A stretch of 64,000 bases of DNA. Origin: Ursus arctos (lineage: Eukaryota; Chordata; Mammalia; Carnivora; Ursidae). A program made the position numbers and the translations under genes. The stretch lies in contig NW_026622808.1 in assembly GCF_023065955.2 (NCBI RefSeq), positions 32,190,475 through 32,254,474 of the forward strand. Direction: 5' to 3'. A model generated the notes under the pieces. It saw only the letters and a program-made list of their open reading frames with translations, was not told the origin of the DNA and ran no database searches. Shown here piece after piece: positions 1 to 11,090 of the stretch. Within the stretch, counting starts at the first letter, position 1. Each line of letters begins with the position of its first letter.

Positions 1-433
1 TCAGAGAGACAAGACACAGAAGCTCTGCATCGATTTGACACAGATGCCTGTCATTTTCTCCATTAATATTTTATTCTAGTTTTAATAAAGGAAAAGCTCT
101 AAGTTGTACATGGAATTATTTCACTAAAGCCACAATAACGTAGATCCTTCCTCCAATGCTGAGGGACAAATAAAACACCAGATTCTGTTCCAAAAATCCA
201 GACAAGCTTTTCTATAAGGGAAATAGCAGCGTCTCAGATGCTTCTCCTCTCTAGAACCACCTTCATGACCACACTGCCTGATATCTCTGCCTCGGATCAG
301 ATTTCTGGAATGAAAGACTAGTGGGTCCCAAGATGGAAGGAGATGAGAAGCTTTCGGCCTACCTAGAGGTATGTTCATCAGAGTTACATTGCTAGAATTA
401 CAAAGTTTTAGCAACTTAAAAAGCTTTTTCTAG

Positions 434-584
434 GGACGCCTGGGTGGATCAGCTGGTTAAGAATCTGCCTTCGGCTCGGCTCGTGCTCTGCAGGGAGCCT
501 GCTTCTCCCTCTTGCCTGCCGCTCCCCCTGCTTGTGCTCTCTCTCTCTGACAAATAAATAAATAAAATCTTAAAAAAAAAAAAA
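434..584 (+). mobile_element. SINEC (tRNA-Lys SINE)
   Basis: Target duplication AAAAAGCTTTTTCTAG at 418-433 and 585-600. Standard head, CT-rich body and A-tail. Confidence 0.93.
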
Positions 585-707
585 AAAAAGCTTTTTCTAG
601 CTAGAACTGTAGCACCACTCCTTCAAGGAAATTGAAATTATTAATTCTAAGGTGTCACATGTCCTCTTTATCAGAATATCACATTTTCTTATAAAGAATT
701 AGATGTT

Positions 708-871
708 GGGGCGCCTGGGTGGCGCAGCGTTAAGCGTCTGCCTTTGGCTCAGGGTGTGATCCCAGAGCCCCACATCAGGCTCCTCCACTGGGAGACTGCT
801 TCTTCCTCTCCCACTCCCCCTGCTTGTGTTCCCTCTCTCGCTGGCTGTCTCTGTCAAATAAATAAAAAAAA
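708..871 (+). mobile_element. SINEC
   Basis: Duplication AAAGAATTAGATGTT (693-707) and AAAGAATTAAATGTT (872-886). GCGCAGCG head subtype. Confidence 0.93.
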
Positions 872-1500
872 AAAGAATTAAATGTTATTTCATACACAAA
901 CCAAGAATTTTCAGTCCTCCTTAAAAAGCCCATTACCCCTCTTTCAAGGGCAATTCTCCAATTCCAGTCTCCTCCTTGGTGCAGTCTATGACTCCCACCA
1001 CCCTGTACGAAACATACACAACTGAAACATACAGAAGTGACCGCCTCACACTGCAGCTGAAATTGCTGTGAGGTCTCAATCTGAGGGACTTTCCTACCTT
1101 GAGTCACAGTTCTCTCTTGTGCCAACAAGTAATGGTCCATTCATTGGTTTTAGGCAAGATTATATGCTCTCTGCATGTAGTCAGTGTTTACCCCTACTCC
1201 TCTCTCAGCAGGCTCCCAAACCAGATGACACATGAACTCATCCTCTGAAACACAGGGAGCCAAAAATGATTCAGTCCTCATGGGCAGCCACAGAACCCAG
1301 GCAGCCATGACCTGCCCAGGCCAGCACCCTGAGTGTTATACCTACTGACGGAGGGATCAAGGTGTGTCCTGCACTGCACCAGGTCCTGTGTCCAGGGGGC
1401 ACAATTTCCTCTGGGTCCTTGCAAAACCTCACTCAGGTAAATACTCTCCTCAAGGGGCTGCAGAGTAGCCCAGGCTCATAATATCACTCTGGAAGCTTTT

Positions 1501-1701
1501 TTTTTTTTAAGATTTATTTGAGAGAGATAAAGAGTGGGGGGAGGAGGAGAGGGAGAGAAAGTCTCAAGCAGACTCTCTGCTAAGCGTGGAGCCCAACATT
1601 GGGAGCCCAACGCAGGGCTCAATCCCATGACCCTAAGATCATGACATGGGCCAAAACTAGGACTAGGATGCTCAATCGACTGAGCCACCCAGGTGTCCCC
1701 C
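1501..1701 (-). mobile_element. SINEC
   Basis: T-rich start and head ending GCCACCCAGGTGTCCCC. Imperfect duplication TCTGGMAGCTTTT on both sides. Confidence 0.9.
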
Positions 1702-2673
1702 AATCTGGCAGCTTTTATCACAAACCATTCTGCACACAGTGTTCCTCCCTGACCAGCCAGAAAAGAATCAGATATGGGTGTGAGAAAATTCCTGACACTG
1801 GTACAGGTCACAACACTATGCCATTTGCAAATTATCCTCCAGAAATCCTGAGATTTCTTTCCAAAATAAAGCATAGCAAAATATTTACAAATTTCAAGGA
1901 AATCGAGTTCAAACATACCCACAGTACTGTAGCAAATCAGACACTGACTACTTCACAATCACCCAGCTTGGGAGAAGGGCAGTGACTTCAGTCACTCAAG
2001 AGCGCATCTGAGGACTGGGAAGGAAGGCCAATGGGGCACTTCCACTTCTGACATCTTGCCTCTTTGCTCCCTTTCTCTGGCTCTATACAAAGAGCCTCCA
2101 GTACTTTCAAAGTAAGAACACTCTTTTGAGAGTGAGATCAATCATTCCTGGAAGAGGAGCAGCCTGTCCCCTCCTTTCCCAGCCCTCACCTGCCTTAGAC
2201 CTGCTGGCCACATCCATCAGTTTTTCACAGCCCAGACTCTATCAGCTGCCACCTGGCACCTCAGCAAGGTCCACTCTTCCAAATGCCCCAGGACCTGCAT
2301 CTGGGGCTTACGGTCCTCCCCTAGCCTCCCAAGGGAGGTGCGGCATCCCAATCAACCCACAGGCCCTCAAGCATGCAACCCTGGGAAGGTGTTGCTGTGT
2401 CTGTCCCATAAGGCCTAGCATAGGTACTACAAAGGGCAGGGGCGGCTCAAAGGGCCTGGGGAAAAGACACTTGTGTTCCCATACTCTGGTAGGGACAGAG
2501 CAAGAAAAACCCAAACCCTCAGCAGAGAGTTGGCAACCAACTACATTAACTCTCCTCCAGGGCACTCACCGCAGTGAACAGACACTGTTCTTGGAAGGAC
2601 ACCTTTCACTGCCTTACACGAACAGAGCATAAAAGCAGAAAACTTGAAAATGTTCAGTAAGAACTAATTTAGG

Positions 2674-2874
2674 GGGGCGCCTGGGTGGCACAGCGGTTAA
2701 GCGTCTGCCTTCGGCTCAGGGCGTGATCCCGGCGTTATGGGATCGAGCCCCACGTCAGGCTCCTCCGCTGGGAGCCTGCTTCTTCCTCTCCCACTCCCCC
2801 TGCTTGTGTTCCCTCTCTCTCTGGCTGTCTCTGTCTCTGTCTCATAAATAAATAAAATCTTAAAAAAAAAAAAA
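2674..2874 (+). mobile_element. SINEC
   Basis: Duplication AAGAACTAATTTAGG at 2,659-2,673 and 2,875-2,889, perfect. GCGCAGCG/GGCGTTATGGGATCGAG subtype, so young. Confidence 0.95.
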
Positions 2875-3630
2875 AAGAACTAATTTAGGAAGACCGTAAT
2901 ATCAGCAATGGACAATTAAATAGTTTAATAGTGGTATATGTTTTTCCTGTCAGGTTGTTCAAACTCATAAAAATATACCTTCTGTGGTCAAATACACTAT
3001 ATCCACCCTTCCTCTTCCTTTGTTGGGTAACTCCAGGCTATCTCTCAAGGACAGTCTGATTCTGTTGAGCATGAGAACCGAAAGGTGCTGGTCCACACAC
3101 CTCCACAGAGCACCTTGTAAAAGCCGCTCAGGTGAGACCTCAGCAGAGATTTAGCATCACTTCTTGCTCATGAGAGGGGAGGAATGAGCTAAGGTACAAT
3201 CCACAGACACCCAGTTTCAAGCACATTAAACAAACGGGCATCAGAGGGAAAGCCGGCAGGCTTGGAGCTAGGTTAATCCCAAGACAAATGTTGCTGCAGT
3301 CTTGGCAATGACACCAAAGTTGTATAAGACCTGGGATCTCAACCCCGGATAAAAAGGCAGGGAGGAGTGTCACAGCAAAAATTCATATCTAGTGTTAGTT
3401 TTACAGTTGTAAAACAAAAATAATCCATTCTTATAAAATAAGCTTTGAAGGGAGATCCAAGATTTTTACGTTCCCCAAGACAGTATGACGGAACTCACAC
3501 AGCCCATGGGACCTCTCATTTCTGTGTGTGCAGCTGGGGACAGAAAAGCCTGGAGCAGAAACAGCAGCACTAGTCAAGTGTTCTGTCTTCCTGGTTTCTA
3601 ACACATCTTACTTCATTAAAAGAAACACTA

Positions 3631-3832
3631 GGGGCGCCTGGGTGGCTCAGTCGTTAGGCTCTGCCTTCGGCTCAGGGCGTGATCCCAGGGTCCTGGGATC
3701 GAGCCCCGCATCGGGCTCCCTGCTCCGCTGGGAGCCTGCTTCTTCCTCTCCCACTCCCCCTGCTTGTGTTCCCTCTAGCTGGCTGTCTCTCTCTCTGTCA
3801 AATAAATAAATAAATATTCTTAAAAAAAAAAA
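3631..3832 (+). mobile_element. SINEC
   Basis: Full-length head, body and A-tail; duplication decayed. Confidence 0.93.
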
Positions 3833-4635
3833 GAAAATCTTCCTTAGGCTTGGGATTGGACACTCAATTTCTAAAACATGTAGGAGTAGCTCAAGATAAA
3901 TGGATGGCTACATAGAGAGAACAAATAATACTAAATGCTCTCCCATTTTGACCAATTATGACTTTCAGTTAAATATATTCACAAGAAGAGTTAAAACAAA
4001 CAAACCCAGCAGTGCAAAGAAAGTTTTGTGAATTGTCTACAACAGAAAGCAATCAGAAGAGGCCCAAGAGGCCCAGACTGACTCCAGCTGTCCCAAAGAG
4101 TTTATGACAGCAGGTACTGGAACACCAACCCAAAGTCTGAAACCCTTCAGTCCAGAGCGGGATGAGATCATCCTGGGAATGAAAAGAACACAGGTAAAAG
4201 ACCTAGCATAGTGAATATCCCATTAGCAGCTGCTGGAGCTGTTATTTCTATTTTCCCATGGGCAGGGTGCTGCAGGTGCTGACAATATAACTTCAGCAAC
4301 AGCTACATTTTGCAAACATTTAAAATCAAATCAAGGTACAACTTTTCTGTTTAACCATTTGTTTGTTTAACCACGTTTTGCTACCTGTTCTGACCTGGAG
4401 ACCATATTTACGAGCTACCATCCTCCCAACCATTTCAATCTTAACTAAGTGGCATCTTAGTGGCATTAAATACAAAAACTCTTTCTTGTTACTAGAATAT
4501 TAACTTTTAGCCACCATATACTGATAATGCTGGTGTGTCACCAAAGCTTAATCCTTACTTGTAAGACTGAATTTGTGTAATTTCAATTAGAAGAGAACCC
4601 TATTTATGAAAATTTACACTAAAAACAAATATACA

Positions 4636-4845
4636 GGGGCACCTGGGTGGCTCAGTCAGTTAGGCATCTGCCTTCCGCTCAGGTCATGATCCCAGGGTCC
4701 TGGAATCGAGCCCCGTATCGGGCTCCCTGCTCGGTGGGAAGCCTGCTTCTCCCTCTCCTACTCCCCCTGCTTGTATTCCTTTTGCTCTCTCTTTCTCAAA
4801 TAAATAAATAAATAAATAAATAAAATCTTTAAAAAAAAAACCAAA
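4636..4845 (+). mobile_element. SINEC
   Basis: Duplication AAAAACAAATATACA on both sides (4,621-4,635 and 4,847-4,861). (AAAT)n tail. Confidence 0.93.
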
Positions 4846-5224
4846 CAAAAACAAATATACAATCTTGAAAAAGACTGGAGAAAATGTCTATAAACAGAAA
4901 AATGAATCCAAACTGCATCTGAGCTGGATGTGGACTACAGATGGTCATGTCCAACAAAGTATTTTCTGGGTAAGATGTCCTCATTTCCCCTCCAACTTTC
5001 CACCTAAAATGGCAAAATGGTAATGTGCTACAGCCTCCCTGGTCCCAAGGCAACTACCTCTGGGGCATACCACCACAACCAACAGCAGGAAGAGCTTGCT
5101 TCCTCCCTCCATCCCCAGGGCTTAACCAAGTGCAGCGGTGGCATTTAAAACAGGTCAAGGTGGGGAGACTTTCAGGAAGACTGAAGGGCCAGTCGGGAGG
5201 GGAGCTATACTGGGGATGAGCGAT

Positions 5225-5303
5225 ACAGGATTCCTTTTGGGATGTGTAATATGGTATGTGAACTATAGCTCAGTAAAGCTGTTACACAGAAAAAAAAAAA
5301 AAT
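5225..5303 (+). mobile_element. Old L1 3' tip
   Basis: ATGGTATGTGAACTATAGCT, CAGTAAAGCTGTTAC and A-tail match the end of old L1 3' UTRs. Confidence 0.45.
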
Positions 5304-5506
5304 CAACACAGTAACAGGGAGAGACCACAACCAACTCTGGGTAAAGGTTCCAGTGATAATGTTACATCTCCACCACTAAGAGGTGAAGATCAAGTGCTCA
5401 GGAGAAGAGCACCTCCAAATGTGGCTATGAGAATAGCAAAGATGCACGCAGACAAACTGGAACAGAACTAACTCATGAAATACGTGGGTAAAAAGTATTA
5501 ACTTCT

Positions 5507-5702
5507 AGGGGCGCCTGGGTGGCTCAGTCATTAAGCGTCTGCCTTCGGCTCAGGGCGTGATCCCAGCGCTCTGGGATCGAGCCCCACATCAGGCTCCTCT
5601 GCTGGGAGCCTGCTTCTTCCTCTCCCACTCCCCCTGCTTGTGTTCCCTCTCTCGCTGGCTGTCCCTCTCTCTGTGTCAAATAAATAAATAAAGTCTAAAA
5701 AA
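5507..5702 (+). mobile_element. SINEC
   Basis: Duplication AAAAGTATTAACTTCT (5,491-5,506) and AAAAGTATAACTTCT (5,703-5,717). Confidence 0.93.
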
Positions 5703-5849
5703 AAAAGTATAACTTCTAAAGGACTACATTGTTTTAGATAATAACTGTGTATGTGCAATTAAAAAATAGTAAATATTGTAGGAAAGCCAACTTCCAAGTA
5801 CATTTCTCTAAGTTTATACGCTTTCGAATTGTATCAAAAAATTATTTTA

Positions 5850-6043
5850 GGGGCATGTGGGTGGCTCAGCCGTTAAGTGTCTGCCTTTGGCTCAGGTCAT
5901 GATCCCAGGGTCCTGGGATCGTGCCCCGCATCGGGCTCCCTGCTCGGCAGGAAGCCTGCTTCCTCCCACTCCCCTTGCTCGTGTTCCCTCTCTTGCTGTC
6001 TCTCTCTGTCAAATAAATAAGTAAAATCTTTAAAAAAAAAAAA
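5850..6043 (+). mobile_element. SINEC
   Basis: Head GGGGCATGTGGGTGGCTCAG. Duplication around AAAAAATTATTTTA. Confidence 0.92.
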
Positions 6044-8039
6044 AATTCTTTTAAATCTCCCTGGCAAATTCGGGCCTGCCTTACCCTGGGGTATACATGG
6101 TGCTTTACCTCCTCTTGGTGCCGGTCTTCATCTATAAGCCAGGCATGGTACAGTTTTACAGAGGTGCTCTGAGGCAGGAACAAGAGTAAAATATCTAGCC
6201 TCCTGCCTGGCTGTCCTCTGCCCAGTGCCCTACAGTTCCTCCAAAGAGTCCACTAGGAGATGGAGGTCACAGGAGGGACCTGACAGTATATGGGGATAAG
6301 GGCATACTAAACCTGCACTCCTGTAAGGAGAGTGAAGAGAGGAGGCTTCAACGCCAGGCAGAGGAACAGAGTGCCATGGGACATCCTGCCTAGCCTTTAA
6401 AAAAACAGATTTTTAAGCTAGTTACAAGTGTGATAAAATGACCACCATTATTAGTTTGGGGTCTCTTCACCCTGCAGATTTTCTTCCATACACTTTTCTA
6501 TTCTTTACATAAACAGGATCGGGCTGTCTTCTGTCTACATTCTTACTTAAGGAGCAAAAAAAAGAGATACAATGCTTATACACATTGGAAGCATATATGA
6601 AAAAAGAGGTTTGAGGGAAGAAAAATTTTAAGCTGCTTAAGAAAAACTGTGAGTGTTTAGAAAGCTCTCAAGCTACTCTGTTATATGTTATACCATAGAC
6701 GTGTTTCAGGTTACTTTGTGGGCTCATGAATTTAGAATCTGGTTATTTGAAGATATCAAAACCAAGGTGAAAGCGGAGAAGGCAACACTGCCTTCACAGT
6801 CCTGAGTCTGGGAGTTTGCACGAGGAAGGAGATGATAGCAAGAGTACCCCTAAGAGAGCTGCAACCTCTAGGCCATCAGGATCAAGACCAAGCTGGTCTC
6901 TCCAGCCTCTCCCAGGATGGGCTTCCTTCTCTCATGGGTCTCTCCTCCTTCATCCCTGGGGCGGAAGGTGGGAAAGAGTCCTGACAGCTCTTAGGCCCTG
7001 GGGCCCCCAAGACACCAGGGCTGCCTTCTCCAGACACCTGTCCCACCTGGAATGACCTCTCCCACATTCAGTGGCACACTTGGCAGGGCACAAATTCTCC
7101 TGCCTTCTCCAATGTACCCAGAGAGGCTGGTGCCCAGCCCCCACAGGGGAATTAAGGAAGGAAGGGGGGAGGGTAGAGAAACAGGATTTGGTAGATGGCT
7201 AGGTGTACCACACTGTTCTTCAGAAGGTTACTGACCTTCAGGAGGTTACTGACCCCCTGGAGAATCTGAGACATCTGTGGGCCTCTCCTGAAAAATGCAT
7301 ACCTTCACTGAACTCTACACACAGACTGTGGTGCAGGCACCTGTGGACCCTATCTTCAGAACCCGATGCAGGGAATCCAATTAGAGGGATGAGTCAGATA
7401 CTGAGCTTTCCCACGTCAGAACAAGGATGTTTGGTTCATGAAGTCAGAAACAGCTCAGAAGACACTGAGTTGAGCTGCAGACACTTAAATATAAGGGGAT
7501 GGTCAAGCACTTAAGAAATACTCAGCAGAGAGTTGGGAGCAATGGGATCAAAGCTTGAGTGAACCTAACCTGAAAAGAGATTTGGGGGTTACCTACAAAG
7601 GGAAGACAGAAGGCACTCTAAGAGTGATGTGCAAATAAAGAAGAGCACTGGGTCAGGGCCCTCATAGGTGCGAACTGCCTGTGAGCAGAGGGGGCAAGGT
7701 CAGTATGAAAGAAGGAGGTCTGTAAAGAGACAGAGGCAGAACGTCTATACCTTCCTGGAAGTCATGGAATCTCCTCCCAGTTTCACATGGAAAATCTAGG
7801 GCTCATAGTCTTCGGACTATACGACACAGAGGGAGGAGGAGGGTCTTGCACTGTGTGGCCCTTTAGGTCCATGACAGACCTCAGAGTTCATGGTTTGGGG
7901 ATCGGTTATGAGTGAGCCTTGGCAAAACCTTCACAATGTCTTCACTGAGAAGACGTACAGGAGCGACCCCTTCAAACCCAGCCACCATAGTCAAAAGGTC
8001 TCAAGCAAAGGAAGTGATCAGCAAAAGCCAGCATTTGGG

Positions 8040-8400
8040 AAATCCTGAAGGATAAATGACAGTTGCTTCAACAAAACAATTATTAGAAAAACAGAATGAG
8101 CCTATATAAATTTAAGTAACAAAAGAGATACTTCAATCAAATGCAATGTGCAGGACTTATTTAGATCCTGATATGAACAAATCAACTGTAAAAAAAATTA
8201 TGGGAAAATCAGAGACATTTGAGCATAACCAGATATTCAGGTGGAAAAAAAAGTATTATCGTTGGTATAATAATGGTATTGTAGATACCACGGGCAGCTC
8301 CTTGTCTCTTAGAGATAAACAATGAAATACTTAATAGAAAAAATACATCCTGGGACTATGCCACCTAAAAAAAAATTCAGGTTTTGTTTGTTTTTAAGAT
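8040..8400 (+). mobile_element. Ancient LINE 3' UTR-like fragment
   Basis: ATGCAATGTGCAGGACTTAT, AACAAATCAACTGTAAAAAA and AATAATGGTATTGTAGATACC resemble an old L1M-type 3' UTR. Tentative. Confidence 0.45.
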
Positions 8401-8515
8401 GGGGGGAGACAGGCAGTGAGATGAAACAAGATCAACTAGGAGTTGGTAACTCCCAACAGGTGATGGATGACAGACCCAAACCAACTGTTCATCAGCTTAG
8501 GAAACTGTCTTTTCC

Positions 8516-8671
8516 ATTGGGATAGGCCAGTGATGGGTATTAAGGAGGGCACATACTGCATGGTGCACTGGGTGTTATACGCAAATAATGAATCATGGAA
8601 CATTGCATCAAAAACTGGGGATGTACTGTATGGTGACTAATATAACAAAATAAAAATTATTTTTTAAAAAA
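8516..8671 (+). mobile_element. Short L1 3' end with clear target duplication
   Basis: 156 bp of L1 3' UTR (GGGTGTTATACGCAAATAATG, then AAAATAAAAATT tail) between 17-bp copies of AGGAAACTGTCTTTTCC at 8,499-8,515 and 8,672-8,688. A severely 5'-truncated, fairly young insertion. Confidence 0.85.
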
Positions 8672-9394
8672 AGGAAACTGTCTTTTCCTTCAAACTCTGA
8701 GGTGGACTATAAATTCAATTTTGGGGAAAAAGGACCTTTTCTTGCTACCAGAATATATTGCAAAATATAATACTACTGGTTACTTTTATTACTTGGTATT
8801 CAAATAGGCAAAAATATGCTTTAAAATATAATCACACAAGAGAAATGATCTGCTTACCTTCCACTGTACAAAAATGTGCTCAATTTGTTAGGGCGATTAT
8901 CTCACTAGGTAAAATAACTTCACTTCAAGGGAAAATTCTTCCCCAGAGCATCCTCTTTATGAACCAAACAATGGAAAATTTTCACCTCAGCAGGCTGGCC
9001 TCGGAGGCTCAGGCTCAACCCTGTTGCCTAGATACCAGTGACATCTCCAGTGCTTACAGAAGGCTCTGGCACCCCTCTGCAAGGGAGACTTCATCAGTCA
9101 GCAGTTGCTCCTTCCTTCCTTCCACATTCCACTGCTCCGACAGACACAGGGATGGTATACAGTGTACTGGTCTGTCACTTGTGAAGCTCCAAAGCACAAA
9201 AGAATTCTATTACATCTGCTAAAGTGGTTTTTACAATTCTATCAACTCTGGTGCTGGTACTCATGCACTTGATTTCTAACAATTCCTGTCAATTCTACTC
9301 TAAAGTCACAAAGCAAATGTATCAGTTGGAGTAACAGTTAACAGTTCAACTGACTTTTTCTCCAAAGTTAGTAAGAGTTAGTAAGGCTTTTATT

Positions 9395-9577
9395 GAAGAT
9401 TTTTTTATTTATTTCTGAGAGAGAGAGAGAACACAAGTGGGGAGGGGCAGAGGGAGAGGGAGAAGCAGGCTCTCCACTGAGCGGGGAGCCCGCCAGTGGG
9501 GGTTCAATTCAGGGACTCCAGGATCCTGACCGGAGCCAAAGGCAGATGCTTAACAGACTGAGCCATCCAGGTGCCCC
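9395..9577 (-). mobile_element. SINEC
   Basis: Reverse copy ending GAGCCATCCAGGTGCCCC. Older, diverged. Confidence 0.9.
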
Positions 9578-10384
9578 TCAAACTGGCTTTTTACATCAAA
9601 TATGATAAAGTATTCATTTTCCTGGCTTCTAATTCTGATAGTGGCTAAAATTAAAACAATAACACCACCACCCTGAAACTTCTCTTTAAATACTTAACAC
9701 CAGGTTACAGGATGCAATTACACAAACTCCACAGCAGCAACCTAAGTAAATAAGCATCTGAGTTCACTTAAAATGTAACCCTGCTAAAAATGCAAATACT
9801 GCAAATATTTTAAATACTAGAGTTCATCAAAATTACTGTAATCATGGTGCTTTATTAAAAAAAAAAAACACAGAACTGGTGAACTCGAACATTTTGTTAA
9901 CGCTTTTCAAAAGTTTCAGTACTTTTTCTTAAAACTATTCTTTCCGAACGCTTTATTTTGTTTCATGAACATTTTACTAACAAAATGTTTCATTCCGAGC
10001 AGTAACTAGCTCTATTTCCCTGGTATTTAAGAGCACTAGGTTTTACTGTCGTCTACATTTTGGTTTCACAACGTCTGGACTCACTCTTCTGCTCGTGCAG
10101 CTTTACCATAGGAAACCGAGCGATACAAAATATTAGGATGGGAGGCAAAAGCAGTCTTGAAGCAAATACGAAAGAAATGAAAGCTCCGCCCACGGTGAAA
10201 TTTACCACTATTAAAGAAGCCTTCCTCTGATCCATTTTAGGACTTTTGTGGATAATAAGATGGGCAGATTGCCTCACCAGACGCCAGCGGACAGGCCCAA
10301 CTGGCATTCAACGCTCAAAATGGCTGCACATCTGCCGGCCCCAGGTAAACGGCACCTGAGGCGGTGGGCTGGCTCCTCCACCCA

Positions 10385-10795
10385 AAGACTCGAGGAGAAC
10401 CCCCCTCCCCACCCCAATAACCAGGGAGCCCATGGACACCGCTGTCCTGGGAAGCAATGACCCAGGAGATCTTTCCCCCACAAAGACTTGGAGAAACCTC
10501 CTCAATGACCGGGGGAGATCCTGCACCGCCAAGATACCCGAGAGCCCCCTCTATGACCAGAGAAGATTCTGCCCCTTCAATATTAGGGGAGATGTTCTCC
10601 CCCCAGTAACCTGAAGAAATAATGCCGCTCTCAAATGACCGGGGGATATCCGGCCCCACCAAGACCCGAGGAGATCTCCCCGCCCCCAGGATCGCGGGGG
10701 AGCCCCTCCCCAAATAACCCGGGGACAACCCTAATGACCAGAGACCTCGCCCCTGAACGGCCCGGAGCCACCCTCCTCCAAATCTACCGGGGCGG
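10385..10795. repeat. Degenerate ~27-bp minisatellite
   Basis: About 14-15 diverged units of roughly 27 bp built on a core like AATGACCGGGGGAGAT followed by a C-rich half. Because the unit is a multiple of three, the minus strand stays open for most of the array and reads as a loose nine-residue repeat (SPRVLVGPD, ISPNIEGAE, SSLVIEGAL). It lies in the CpG island immediately downstream of the proposed IP6K2 exon 1. Coding potential is doubtful. Confidence 0.65.
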
Positions 10796-10827
10796 CAGAG
10801 CCGTAGGCTGGACAAGGCGGGCGTTAC

Positions 10828-10900
10828 CTGCGGCCTCAGCCCGTCCCGCGGTGCTTCGTCCTATTGTTTCTGTCCCATCAAGATGGCGGCGGCCGCGCCG
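10828..10900 (-). other. IP6K2: Putative 5' non-coding exon 1 of IP6K2
   Basis: Minus strand: GCCGCCGCCATCTTGATGGG ... GCTGAGGCCGCAG followed by the donor GTAACG (10,827-10,822). The start is approximate and placed about 40 nt downstream of the CCAAT box, next to the YY1 motif, which usually lies just after the start site. A short ATG frame (ATGGGACAGAAACAATAG) closes within the exon, so it is non-coding or a minimal upstream ORF. Gene identity is inferred from synteny. Confidence 0.55.
10880..10890 (+). promoter_or_regulatory. YY1 motif AAGATGGCGGC
   Basis: Exact match to the long YY1 consensus found near start sites of CpG-island promoters. It lies inside the proposed first exon. Confidence 0.6.
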
Positions 10901-10939
10901 AGCCCCGCCCCCCGCGCCTCGCTCCCGGAGCCCCTCGCT

Positions 10940-10944
10940 ATTGG
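10940..10944 (-). promoter_or_regulatory. NF-Y type CCAAT box
   Basis: ATTGG on the plus strand, within CTATTGGCTCGC, reads CCAAT on the minus strand about 45-60 nt upstream of the proposed IP6K2 start. Confidence 0.5.
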
Positions 10945-11090
10945 CTCGCACCAGGAGCCCGGCTCTTGGACTGGGCAGCCCGAAAATCGCTGTTGCTAGG
11001 GCCCCGGGATCCCTGGCAGCGGCTTCCGGGAGGGGTGGGGCAAGGAGCGGGGCCAGGGATGGGGCGGGGCCTTGCCTGCCTTCCAGGGGG

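Larger units (their letters stand above)
1..10821 (-). other. IP6K2: Probable IP6K2 intron 1 (cut by window edge)
   Basis: No exon recognised on either strand; the IP6K2 coding start is not here. SINECs fill 0.4-6.0 kb (six of seven plus-strand, i.e. mostly antisense to IP6K2). The stretches 6.1-8.0 kb and 8.7-9.4 kb look unique. A further untranslated exon of IP6K2 could be hidden in them. Confidence 0.55.
10240..11090. promoter_or_regulatory. IP6K2: CpG-island promoter, probably of IP6K2
   Basis: CpG-rich block standing out from its AT-rich surroundings. It has GC boxes (GGGGCGGGGCC near 11,060 and CCCCGCCCCCC near 10,910), an inverted CCAAT (ATTGG, 10,940-10,944) and a YY1-type AAGATGGCGGC at 10,880-10,890. 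The minus-strand donor at 10,827 shows transcription leftward. IP6K2 is assigned from the human gene order IP6K2-PRKAR2A on the same strand, not from coding sequence, which is outside the window. Divergent plus-strand transcription is possible but unsupported. Confidence 0.7.

Noticed and set aside
1476..1922. 148-codon minus-strand frame
   Set aside because: Its middle is a translated SINE (GDTWVAQSIEHPSPSFG pattern, which recurs in every SINEC copy).
2126..2632. 168-codon plus-strand frame in the probable IP6K2 intron
   Set aside because: Pro/Ser/Leu-rich composition of CT-rich DNA, no domain, no splice or promoter context, competing frame on the other strand.
8758..9222. 154-codon plus-strand frame
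   Set aside because: No family resemblance and no splice or promoter signals.
10315..10815. 166-codon minus-strand frame with a nine-residue repeat
   Set aside because: It coincides with the 27-bp minisatellite, whose unit length keeps a frame open by itself.
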